Of a stretch of 64,000 bases of DNA, positions 23,945 to 34,062 are shown in pieces. This DNA is from Triglochin maritima (taxonomy: Eukaryota; Streptophyta; Magnoliopsida; Alismatales; Juncaginaceae). Numbering within the stretch: the first letter of the stretch is position 1; each line of letters starts with the position of its first letter. Both the position numbers and the translations under genes were made by a program. Under the pieces are notes generated by a model. The model had not been told where the DNA came from, did no database searches, and was given only the letters and a program-made list of their open reading frames with translations. Location: assembly GCA_963682175.1 (NCBI GenBank), contig OY821784.1, positions 23,851,621 through 23,915,620 of the forward strand. The letters are read 5' to 3'.

Positions 23945-25535
23945 AATACCCCCACACCTAACTTTTGCTAGTCCCGAGTAAAACAAAGAAAGAGAAAAAC
24001 ATGCGAAAAAAACAAGAAATCCTAACTCACTTTCGTAGGAATCACGGTTGCACTTAGCACGTGCAACAAGCCGTTAAACCTCCTTGTCGCCAACAAGGAG
24101 GAGTGTTGTCTCCTGAGGGTTTTCAGCGGATATACCCACAAAATCCGAACAAGATGCATTAATCAATCTAGCTACACGACTCGTTGGACTTATTTTGTCG
24201 ATCATGGGACGCGGTAATACTACGGGTCGACTCTATATATGTAATCGGTCCACACACCTAGCCTAATGAGTTATTCGTGAGAGTTAGTCAAGGACTTAAG
24301 TGAAAGACATGGGCAACCTTAACTTCTGAATGTGATACAATGTGTAAAATCCATTTTGGTTCTTATTTGACTCTTTTTTTTTCTTCTTTTTTTTCCTTTT
24401 TTCTTTTTTTTTCTTTGGAGCATTTTATTGGTTGGTGTTTGATTCTCCCCAGGGTCAGGTTTCGTGCATCATTGCCTATGAGGACTTACACTATCACGTA
24501 CACCTTCCCCCAAATCTCCACATAGGGCCATCCCTACCACCCATGTAACGGGAGTTCGGTCGGTGCATCCCAAGTCAGATGACTCGAAAGCACCAGGCAC
24601 AAAGTCCCCTCAGACCTACTTTCTCGAGTGATAGGAGCCGTGCGAGAAGAGAGAACACCACTTATTTATCTACATGGGAACCAAAACCCCTACACTTAAG
24701 TTTCACAAAAAAAGATTAAGGGCCCTTGCCTACGACAAACTTCCTTATACTAACAGACACGAATTATTTGACTCACTAGGTTCAGGGTGGACTTCTTTAA
24801 ATGTTTGAGTACTGAAACCCTATGATTACACGCCCCCCGATGGAAAACCGGGGTGCATCCTAACGACTCCATATGACCTAAAGCCAGTAAACTAGAAGTC
24901 CTAATGCATCAAGTTCAAGACAATTTTGGGAGCTTTCTTTTTACTTTGCCTCTCAACGGTTTTGCACATGCTAAACACACGCAAAACCTACAAAAACATT
25001 TTCTTTCGCAAACACATGAAGATTTTGAAAGAAATGTGAAAATTTTAAAGCACTAGGCAAGCAAAAGAAGACAAGTCACCCAAGGATCATGGCAAGCAGA
25101 TATATCAATTTTAAATGCGGCACACTAACATGACCCTAATAATGCACACAAAAGAAAACAAAAAAATCAAAAGAAAAGACTCGACTATGTACACACGTAA
25201 AACACCCCCCACACCTACTTCATGCATTGTCCTCAATCAATGTGAACAAGATACTACATGTAGATATGCATGAAAAAGGAAAGATCTCACCAACATGAAG
25301 TACAAAGGGACGTTCAGGGTCATGTTGATGAACACTAACCCAAATTCCTTCAAAACCTGTGAGAAGCTGAAGAAGGGAGATAAATACGTGAAGAGATTGG
25401 GCCCAAGTACACAAGGGTTGGGGCCCACAACAATCGATGCTCACTGAAGGAGTCTTTTATTACACATTTTTTTTCTTTTTTTATGTTTTTTTACAAGATA
25501 TACACATCAACCAAGATATTCTCATAATCATTTGG
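23945..25535 (-). other. 3' non-coding region of element B
   Basis: Collinear with 2547-4179 of element A, with a polypurine end beside the LTR and T-rich runs at about 24370-24415 and 25465-25490. No ORF of note. Confidence 0.7.
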
Positions 25536-28500
25536 TCAAGGAACATCAAATGAGAACATCATGTTTTGAGGACCAGAGACTTGCCGAGATGGGCAAACTC
25601 CACTGGTACTCTGAGGTGTCATGCGGGGTGAAAGGTCAAAGCTGAAAGGCTCGAACCCCTCATGATATTGGTTGGGTGTGGGCAACAAAGAATGAAGTTG
25701 TGTTGCCTCACTAGGGTTTAATTGCTCATCGAAGAAAACCCTCCAACCAATAGGCGGGTGCATCGGAATGAGTTCCTCAGGCTCATTCGATGGATGCAGC
25801 AGACTTGCATCACTAAGAATGGGGCTTCTCCCCAAGTCATCCAACAAGGACCTCCCACCATCGTTTAGATCATCAAGCATAAGCTCGGTCATAGGTGGGT
25901 CCTTGTTGGAGTCAATATGAAGCTCAAATGGCTCAATGGCCATGAGACATGAGGTAGAGACACCTTCTGGTATAGGCATATGATGAGGTGTCTCACTCTC
26001 ACTAGTACTCTCAACTAAATCATGCAATGAACACTCCCTTTGGTCATTCATGTTCGAGGCCAGCTCACTCTGTTGCATTGCGAAGACAGGCAATGAGTTT
26101 TCGCTGGGCCCTCGAACATTCTCAACGGGTTGCATTGGGGTTAGGGGTGTTCGTTGATTTTGTGGTGCTTTCTCCAATTGGCGGATGAGATTGAGACTTA
26201 AAGGTTCATCCATGGGTTCCTGTTGCCTACCAGAGTTGAACACATGAAACTCGGCACTCATGTTACCGATTGAGAGCTTCATGAGACCATTTCTACAATT
26301 AATCAAGGCATTGGAGGTTGCCAGAAATGGTCTACCCAAAATCAAAGGTATTTGAGAGTGGGTGTTCACAACAGGATTGGTATCGAGGACAACAAAATCG
26401 ACTGGAAATATAAAATCTCCAACTTTGATAAGCACGTCCTCGATAATCCCCATGGGAATACGAATGGATCTATCCGCCAGTTGGAGGGTGATCTTAGTTG
26501 GTTTCAATTCTCCCAAGTTCAACTGTTGATAAACAGAGAATGGGAGGAGGTTGACCGCTGATCCTAAATCAAGCAAAACATTGCTCAATCTAGTGTCCCC
26601 TATCGTACACTGAATAGTAGGACACCCAGGGTCCTTGTATTTTGTGTAGGTAGGATTGGACAAAAGTGAGCTGATATTTGCAGCCAAGAATGCTTTCTTA
26701 GGAACATTGGTCTTCCTCTTGGTTGTGCAGAGATCCTTCAAAACTTTGGCATATTGAGGTATTTGTTGGATGACATCCAACAAGGGGATGTTAACCTTTA
26801 CTTGCTTAAATACCTCTAATATCTTGTCCATGTTGTCACTCTGCTTTTTGTTTAACCTACTTGGATAGGGAGCTTTTGGCAGGTAGGTTTTCTGTTGTGC
26901 CTGAGAAGAAAGCTTTGGTGTATTACCCTCACCCTCAGCTTCTTCTTCACCACCATTCCCACTGAGGGGCTGCATAGATGGTGGTGGGTGTAGCAAGGAA
27001 ATGTGATTGTCAACCTGTTTTCCATTCCTTAAGGTCACAATGGAATTGACATGGTAAACAGGTTCCTCCACATGGTTCACTTGCCTCCCCCGAGGGACCA
27101 CATTCTCATTTTGCATGTGTTGTTGCTGGTACACACGGGGGTTAGCCTCAGGCTGGCTAGGAAAAGACCCTCTCTCTCTTTCATGTACAGACTGAGCCAA
27201 TTGGCCCATCTGAAGCTCTAGAGATTTCATGGTCTGCTGATTTGAAGTGAGAACTTGACTTGTGGTAGACATAAAATTTTTCATTGAGTTTTCAAGTCCA
27301 CGAGTCAAGGTCTCAAGAGAATTGAATCGGGTTTCCATATTAGTGGAATTTAGGAAACCCGATTGGTTGGTGGTTTGTGCTTGGGGTGGCTGATATGAAT
27401 GTGCATGCATGGGAGGTTGGTGTGATTGGTAAGGTGGTCTAGAGGAGTTTGGAGGACCACCCGGGGCATTAGTTTGGTTCCATGAAAAATTGGGGTGGTT
27501 CCTCCATCCAGGATTATAAGATGATGAGTATGGGTCATTCCTAGCTCTGTCATAGATGGCGTTGACACGGTCCATCTCAGGAGGAATGGACTCACACTCG
27601 CTCTCTACATGACCTATCCTACCACATGAATGACAAGGAACTGGACCAGATGTGGACATGTGAGGTGCACTTTGTTGGTTTTGGAGCTCAATCGAATCCA
27701 TACGGCGCATTAAGGCCGCCATGCGCGCCTCGGTGGCCGTAGTGGTATCGATAGCAAATGCGGCACCCGATCTAGTCGAGTTTGCATTCGCGATCCTCGC
27801 TCCTATACTAGATGATGCAGGTGGTTCCCTCACACTCTCCCACTGCATGGTTTTCTCAGCGAGGTCTTCTAGGAAGGCCCATGCCTCCCTTTCATCCTTT
27901 CCCAAGAACTCTCCTTGACACATGGACTCAAGGAGCGTTCTGGACGGGACGTGAAGACCCTCATACACAATCTGACAAAGACGCCACAACTCAATGCCAT
28001 GGTGAGGGCACGAGGATAGTAGCTCTTTAAACCTCTCAAGATATGCATGAAATGGTTCGGTCTCATGTTGATAGAACGAATTGATTTCGTTCCTCAATTT
28101 TTGAGTCTGATGATTAGGAAAGTACTTCTTGACGAATGCAGATTGAAACTCATCCCAAGTCCTAAAGGAATTCGCCTGGTTGCTATACAACCACTTCTTG
28201 GCATCATCCTTCAGCGCAAAGGGGACAAGCCTAAGATGGATGGAGTCTGTGCTAAGTTGTTGCAGCTTGAACATAGCACAAACCTCCTCAAATTCCCTGA
28301 GAAAGATATAGGGGTCACCTTTCCCAGTGAAATGAGGGAGCATGGAAATGAATTGAGGCTTAACCTCAAAATGGTTCCCATTAGCCTCTGGTAATACGAT
28401 GCATGAGGGTAGAGCGGTACGGCTCGGGTAGCATCGATCACGAAGAGGTATGGGAACGACAACTGGAAGCACAGGTGGAATAGGTGGGTCCAGCAACTGC

Positions 28501-28688
28501 TCCTCCTCACGGAAATTAGCAGCCATTGGACCCGAACTACGTGCGACACGAGAGGAGGAAGGTGTCGAGAAATTGATGACCGAAGCCGGATTGACAACGC
28601 TCCTCGTCAAACGACTACTCTCGTCTCGTGTCCACGAAAGCATGCACAAAGGTGCACACACACAAACCAAAACCTTTTTTTTTTTCAA
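25536..28688 (-). CDS. Gag-protease polyprotein of element B
   Basis: An uninterrupted 1050-residue frame. About residues 95-280 form a retrotransposon gag core (FTGKGDPYIFLREFEEVCAM, LKDDAKKWLYS, FVKKYFPNHQT, FHAYLERFKELLSSCPHHGI). A CCHC zinc knuckle CHSCGRIGHVESEC lies near residue 352. A low-complexity Gln/Pro-rich linker follows, then an aspartic protease near residues 640-780 with catalytic DLGSAVNLLPFSVY (Asp-Leu-Gly, the Athila-lineage variant of DTG/DSG) and the closing ILGRPFLATSNALINCRNG. The last 240 residues or so form an acidic tail (AIEPFELHID, PIGWRVFFDE) that is also found in element A but not in C, where RT follows instead. The chosen ATG is the first of the frame; the next Met residues (14, 52) are also possible. 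The protein would package RNA and process itself. It lies in the - strand, 1 kb from its primer site. Confidence 0.88.
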   Translation of the reverse strand: MKKKKVLVCVCAPLCMLSWTRDESSRLTRSVVNPASVINFSTPSSSRVARSSGPMAANFREEEQLLDPPIPPVLPVVVPIPLRDRCYPSRTALPSCIVLPEANGNHFEVKPQFISMLPHFTGKGDPYIFLREFEEVCAMFKLQQLSTDSIHLRLVPFALKDDAKKWLYSNQANSFRTWDEFQSAFVKKYFPNHQTQKLRNEINSFYQHETEPFHAYLERFKELLSSCPHHGIELWRLCQIVYEGLHVPSRTLLESMCQGEFLGKDEREAWAFLEDLAEKTMQWESVREPPASSSIGARIANANSTRSGAAFAIDTTTATEARMAALMRRMDSIELQNQQSAPHMSTSGPVPCHSCGRIGHVESECESIPPEMDRVNAIYDRARNDPYSSSYNPGWRNHPNFSWNQTNAPGGPPNSSRPPYQSHQPPMHAHSYQPPQAQTTNQSGFLNSTNMETRFNSLETLTRGLENSMKNFMSTTSQVLTSNQQTMKSLELQMGQLAQSVHERERGSFPSQPEANPRVYQQQHMQNENVVPRGRQVNHVEEPVYHVNSIVTLRNGKQVDNHISLLHPPPSMQPLSGNGGEEEAEGEGNTPKLSSQAQQKTYLPKAPYPSRLNKKQSDNMDKILEVFKQVKVNIPLLDVIQQIPQYAKVLKDLCTTKRKTNVPKKAFLAANISSLLSNPTYTKYKDPGCPTIQCTIGDTRLSNVLLDLGSAVNLLPFSVYQQLNLGELKPTKITLQLADRSIRIPMGIIEDVLIKVGDFIFPVDFVVLDTNPVVNTHSQIPLILGRPFLATSNALINCRNGLMKLSIGNMSAEFHVFNSGRQQEPMDEPLSLNLIRQLEKAPQNQRTPLTPMQPVENVRGPSENSLPVFAMQQSELASNMNDQRECSLHDLVESTSESETPHHMPIPEGVSTSCLMAIEPFELHIDSNKDPPMTELMLDDLNDGGRSLLDDLGRSPILSDASLLHPSNEPEELIPMHPPIGWRVFFDEQLNPSEATQLHSLLPTPNQYHEGFEPFSFDLSPRMTPQSTSGVCPSRQVSGPQNMMFSFDVP

Positions 28689-29700
28689 ACAAAGAATGTA
28701 CGTAGAAGAGAAGACTGGGGAACACAGGAGAGAAAGAATGACTCAGGAGAGAAGGGAAGAAGTCCTTATGCTACGGCGGATGGGTACAGGTAGAAGCACA
28801 CAAGCAAACAAGGCTCAAGCAATCCTAAGGTCGCTATACGTCCTTACAGCTACACGACGCCTAACTGCGAGGTCACACGGCCTCAACACGCCTCACCTCC
28901 CTACAACGAGGACCACAAAGCCCAGCAAGTGAGCCAAGATCCGGGGATCTCGTCTCTCCTGCTATCGACAAAGTGGGAAACGCCGATCAGGTCATGACGG
29001 TCGGGACCGGATCACTCTCCTAATGCGCCCGAAATCCTTAAGGCCAATGTCTACTTGATTTTAAAAATTAGGCTCTTTATTAGTGTGGTTTGTGGGGCGA
29101 AGGAAAGGGTGATGAAATCCCCCACCTTATGTTTTATGGGACAGCCCCTCCTTAGTAGCGTTTTGGAGTCCTAATCTAGCAATCAACACTCCAAACAAAC
29201 GCTCAACTCACACTTGTTGCAATGCACTTCCTACTAACTAATGCATGTTCATACGAAATGCATGAATGAGAGTAGAAGGTGCGTACCTCACGCCAGCTCT
29301 CAGCAACAGAAAATAAAGCTAAGATAAAAGACAATCTAAATGCTTAAGTCACATACATGGTGCATGACCTAAACAAGAATGAATGCCTAGTCTTTTGCTT
29401 TGAGTTTTAGGGTCCAAGTTGCTTAAAGGAGGTTTGATTATTGATCTGGGAATGAACTATAAGTCAAAACATGCCAAATTGAGTCCCAGATAACTAGATC
29501 ATTTAGAGCAACAACAGCAAGAAACTAAAAGATGAATAGAGCTCACCACACCGCTGATTGGCGGTCTGAAGTGCTCAGGTCGTCTGGAAATTTCTCCAGT
29601 AGCCTCGACTTGCTATTCCCAGTCTCCTGAAACAAAGAAAAACTACAACACACAAATTAAATCCACTCGAATCGTCCAAACAAGAGTCTGGACTGGCACC
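28689..29700 (-). other. 5' leader of element B
   Basis: About 1 kb without coding potential, collinear with the A leader. It holds the inverted repeat ACCGCTGATTGGCGGT at 29550-29565, about 140 bp from the primer site. Confidence 0.7.
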
Positions 29701-29718
29701 TCCCCGACAACGGCGCCA
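29701..29718 (-). promoter_or_regulatory. Primer-binding site (tRNA-Asp) of element B
   Basis: The + strand reads TCCCCGACAACGGCGCCA, the same one-mismatch tRNA-Asp complement as element A, six bases from the LTR. Confidence 0.9.
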
Positions 29719-29724
29719 AAAACT

Positions 29725-31137
29725 TGTTGAACGTTTTATTTAAACCGCAAGTGCACGGCCGCGATAAAGCGGTGGCAAGTACGGGTCGTCCTCAGGGTGG
29801 TGAGCAGCCTCTTGTTTGCACGAAATCAAGTGGCGAAAATAATGGAGAAGAGAGTTGGTTACACTACTCTACACTAAACTACTCTAAGAAGTATGAAAGG
29901 TGAAAGAAGCAAACAAACGATGAAATAAGAACTAAGCTAAGAACAAAACAAGAATGCTGGAATTTCAGGAAGGGAAAACCCCTAAGGGGTGGAGTGAGTG
30001 CACACAAGCAAAGAGGTGGGTGTAGAATACATTCTTTAAGCACATGAAGGTGGTGTTTATCAAGCATAGGAAGTGTCTAAATGTTATGGCAAAACCTATC
30101 AATCTATTCACCAACTTGGTTGATTAACATTTACATATGCAAGGTGTTTATTTCAGAACCTAAACAAGCATGAGAGGTGTCTAATCATTTTGGCAAAACT
30201 CATCAAGTTATAAATTCTATCCTAAACAAGCAAGGATACATTCATGTTTTATCAACACATCAAAAATAAAGCATTCATCCATTCTCTAATGCATGTATGT
30301 ACATCTACTCCACCCCCCAAAGGGGATGGAACTAATCACTAAACATTACACTAATTATTAAACTAAGCAAAGAAAGCATATTAAAACTAAGCTACAATTA
30401 AAAGACGATTAAACTAAAACATGCACAAACAATAAAAGAAGCATAAAACAAACAATGAAAGAAACACAAAACTTTATTGATAAAATGACTCACATTAAAA
30501 GTAGCATCCTCCTACTTTAGTGTGTGCTTCAAGGCCTCAATTCTAGTAGGAAGAATAACCACTTAAAATATGGAGTGATTACAAAAGGAGGTGAAGAGTT
30601 CTATTTATAGGCATAGAAAAAGCTAATCCGGGACAATCCCCCGATGTGGGACTAAACAGATACCACACATAGCCTACACATCCTCTAATACATGTGCTGG
30701 AGAAATTTGAGCGCATTTGGGCAAAAAGTGACCGCCAATTAGCGGTCTTGGACCGCTAATTAGCGGTCTACAGTGTCCGGATCGCTCTGGAATTTCTTGT
30801 GGGCTTTTCTGGAAGGCTTTGTTGGTATTTGATGCATCTATTTTGAATGTTGGAGCTCCGACCCGAATAGAATTGCCAAAATACTCCCCATGATGGTGAG
30901 GAGTATTCTGTTTTGCTCTTAGGTCCTTCGGTTTTGCATTCAGGTCCTTCTTCCTTGCATCTTGGTCCACAGATCTCACAATTCAGTCCTTTTTCCCAGC
31001 TTTTGGGTCCTTTTATGCTTCATCTCTTCAAACCTATTTATTCCTGAAAACTAAACATAAAACTCGTAACATAGCATTATTTAGGCGAAAGATAATGGAT
31101 ATAAGATACAAATATGAGCATGAAATGATGTCAATCA
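29725..31137 (-). repeat. 5' LTR of element B
   Basis: Partner of 22531-23944. Hairpins lie at 30730-30747 and 30751-30768. The promoter box is listed separately. Confidence 0.95.
30601..30609 (-). promoter_or_regulatory. TATA box of the element B 5' LTR
   Basis: TATAAATAG on the - strand, followed by AACTCTTCACCTCC. The paired hairpins sit about 120-160 bp upstream, in U3. Confidence 0.7.
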
Positions 31138-31312
31138 AAGTTCTTCTCAGGAAACACCATGGTGATAGAATACTGCTAAAGTGGTATACGTTAGATTTAG
31201 AAAAAAGACATGTACTTCCACCGTTTTCCAAAATAAGTCAAGTACCCATTATTATTATTTTCACGTTTTTTTTTCGTTTTTTTTTCCTTTTTTTTGAGAA
31301 ATAAACTAAAAC

Positions 31313-31831
31313 TTAATCAGAATGAGGAATTGCGTGTAAAAACACAACTTCCTTTGCAACATTGGAGGGACGATTTAAGTAGGGCTTCAATTGATGCCCG
31401 TTAACTTTAAAGTTTTCACCGTTCTCCGGATTACTGATCTCGACCGCTCCGTGAGGGAAAACAGTTTTGATCATGAAAGGGCCGGTCCAACGACTCTTGA
31501 GTTTGCCGGAAAAGAGATGAAGGCGAGAGTTACAGAGAAGGACCAACTGTCCAGGAGAAAAAGATTTCCTAACGATGGATTTATCATGAAAAACCTTGGT
31601 CTTTTCCTTATAAATTTTAGCATTCTCATAAGCCTCATTTCTTATTTCCTCAAGCTCAACTAAATCCAATTTTCGAGCATTACCAGCTGCCTCTAAATCC
31701 ATATTCAGTTGCTTAATAGCCCAAAGGGCTCTATGCTCCAATTCGACCGGTAAGTGGCACGCTTTTCCAAAGACTAACCGGTAAGGGGACATTCCTAAAT
31801 TGGTCTTGAAAGCGGTCTGATAGGCCCACAA
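31313..31831 (-). pseudogene. Integrase C-terminal part of element C (frame-shifted)
   Basis: 172 residues starting [37 protein letters not shown] and ending in the Athila-type C-terminal domain with LKSRWTGPF and [12 protein letters not shown]. No chromodomain is present. It is one frame away from the upstream pol frame because a base is missing in the T run at 31879-31883 (A run on the coding strand). Without that loss it would be continuous with the integrase core. Confidence 0.88.
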
Positions 31832-31845
31832 CGCATCATTAATTT

Positions 31846-34059
31846 TTACAGACCAATCCTTACGTGAGGCATTAACCGTTTTTCCAGAATTTGCTTGATT
31901 TGTCTATTGGAGACGTCAACTTGTCCACTTGTTTGAGGGTGATACGGGGTAGCTAACTTATGAGTTATGGAATATTTTCTCATCAAAGCTTCAAATGATC
32001 GATTACAAAAATGAGTACCCCGGTCACTGATAATGGTACGTCGAGTACCGAATCGGGAGAAAATATTCTCCTTCAGAAATTTGACAACAACTTTGTTGTC
32101 ATTGGATTTTGTGGGGATAGCCTCAACCCACTTGGACACATAGTCCACAGCTAGCAAGATATACTCCTTCCCAAAAGACATTGGAAACGGGCCCATAAAA
32201 TCGATACCCCAAACATAGAAGATATCAACTATGAGAATAGGGTGCAGAGGCATCATGTCTCTACGAGAGAGTTTTCCTAGCATTTGACATCTAGAGTAAG
32301 AATTACAAAATGCAAATGCATCCTTAAATAGGGTGGGCCAATAAAATCCACACTGTAAAACTTTGGCCGCAGTTTTCTTAGCTCCAAAATGTCCTCCACA
32401 TGCTTGGTCATGACAAAAAGATAGAATACTTGCAAATTCCTCCTCAGGAACACATCTTCTAATGATTTGATCCGAACAATACTTGAAAAGATATGGGTCA
32501 TCCCAATAAAAAATCTTTACTAGGGACCTAAATTTGGCTTGATCGTTCTTAGACAATTCAGTCGGGGTCACACCAGTTACTAAGAAATTGACTATATCGG
32601 CGAACCATGGTTCGCCCGACACAGCCATAATCTGTTCATCCGGAAAGTTCTCATTCACTGGTGTGTTATTCACTGGGATAAGAGGAATTCTAGACAAGTG
32701 ATCGGCGACTACATTTTCACAACCCTTTTTATCACGGATTTCGACATCAAATTCTTGCAGTAGTAAGATCCAACGCAATAAACGCGGCTTGGCATCCTTT
32801 TTGTTCACTAAATGTCTTATTGCCGCATGATCCGTGTAAATAATCACATGTGTGCCTATCAAATATTGTCGAAATTTTTCCAAGGCAAAAATGACTGCTA
32901 GAAATTCTTTCTCAGTTACCGTGTAGTTTAATTGGGCATCATTCAATGTTTTACTAGCATAATATATCACGTGAGGTTTCTTTTCAATTTTCTGACCCAA
33001 CACCGCTCCTATGGCGTAATCCGATGCATCACACATTATCTCAAAGGGTTGGGTCCAATCGGGTGAATGAATAATGGGTGCCGACGTCAATTCTCTCGTA
33101 AGGTGGTTAAAGGACTCCAAACATTTATCAGAAAATTCAAACTTAGAGTCCTTCGCTAATAATTCAGTCAATGGTCTAACCACCTTACTAAAGTCCTTGA
33201 TAAACCTTCGATAGAATCCGGCATGCCCTAAAAATGAACGAATCTCTTTGACATTTGTTGGTGGAGGGAGATGCTTAATCAAATCCACCTTGGCTTTATC
33301 CACTTGAATGCCATCCTTAGACACAATGTGACCAAGTACTATTCCATTCTTAACCATGAAATGACATTTTTCCCAATTTAAGGTCAAGTTCTTCTCCTTG
33401 CACCTTACTAGTACTAATTCCAAATGGTTCAAACAATTGGCAAAAGTGAGACCAAAGACAGAGAAATCATCCATGAAAATTTCCATGAAGTTATCCACCA
33501 TATCAGAGAAGATGCTAACCATACATCTTTGAAATGTGGCAGGAGCATTGCACAAGCCAAATGGCATGCGACGGAAAGCAAACGTGCCGAATGGGCACGT
33601 GAAGGTAGTTTTCTCCTGATCCTCAGGAGCGATAGGAATTTGGTTATAGCCGGAATATCCATCTAGAAAACAATAATACTCATATCCGGCCAACCGTTCT
33701 AACATTTGATCTATGAAAGGAAGAGGGAAGTGGTCCTTACGGGTTGCAGAATTCAGTTTTCTATAGTCAATGCAAATCCTCCAACCGGTTTGGATACGGG
33801 TCGGGACTAACTCATTAAGCTCATTCTCAACTACAGCAACTCCAGATTTCTTAGGGACAACCTGAACAGGACTAACCCACGCACTATCGGATATAGGGTA
33901 TATAATTCCATTGTCCAACCACTTAAGTATTTCCTTTTTGACCGCCTCAGTTAGGACCGGGTTAAGCCGCCTTTGCGGATCCCTACGGGGTTGAGTATTA
34001 TCTTCCAAATGGATCCTATGTTGGACTATAGATGGGCTAATCCCCTTGATATCGGCCAT
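31846..34059 (-). pseudogene. Reverse transcriptase, RNase H and integrase core of element C
   Basis: 737 residues. RT spans about residues 25-290 ([40 protein letters not shown] and the active site FMDDF). RNase H follows ([42 protein letters not shown]). Integrase then shows the zinc region with [15 protein letters not shown] and the DDE core with GIDFMGPFP and SDRGTHF. Two integrase changes stand out. The fourth zinc ligand region reads CNSYSRC instead of the usual SCSRC. The catalytic Glu position, 35 residues after the second Asp, is Asp in GQVDVSN (codon 31915-31917). The frame is continuous upstream except for TAG 34063-34065, and it goes out of frame at 31879-31883. Confidence 0.9.
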
Positions 34060-34062
34060 GGT

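Larger units (their letters stand above)
22531..31137 (-). mobile_element. Element B: Athila-like, Gag-protease only (TR-GAG type)
   Basis: 8,607 bp with perfect AAGTT duplications (22526-22530, 31138-31142) and LTRs of about 1.41 kb. It carries a tRNA-Asp primer site, leader, one unbroken 1050-codon Gag-protease ORF and about 1.6 kb of 3' non-coding DNA. No reverse transcriptase, RNase H or integrase is present. By eye the LTRs differ at about 21 positions plus one indel. It inserted into the extra ORF of element C and is therefore younger than C. Elements with LTRs and gag but no pol have been described in plants as TR-GAGs and must be copied by enzymes from other elements. Confidence 0.95.

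Noticed and set aside
31095..31304. 69-codon ORF (+ strand) across the B/C junction
   Set aside because: It spans a transposon boundary and a T-rich run, so it is accidental.
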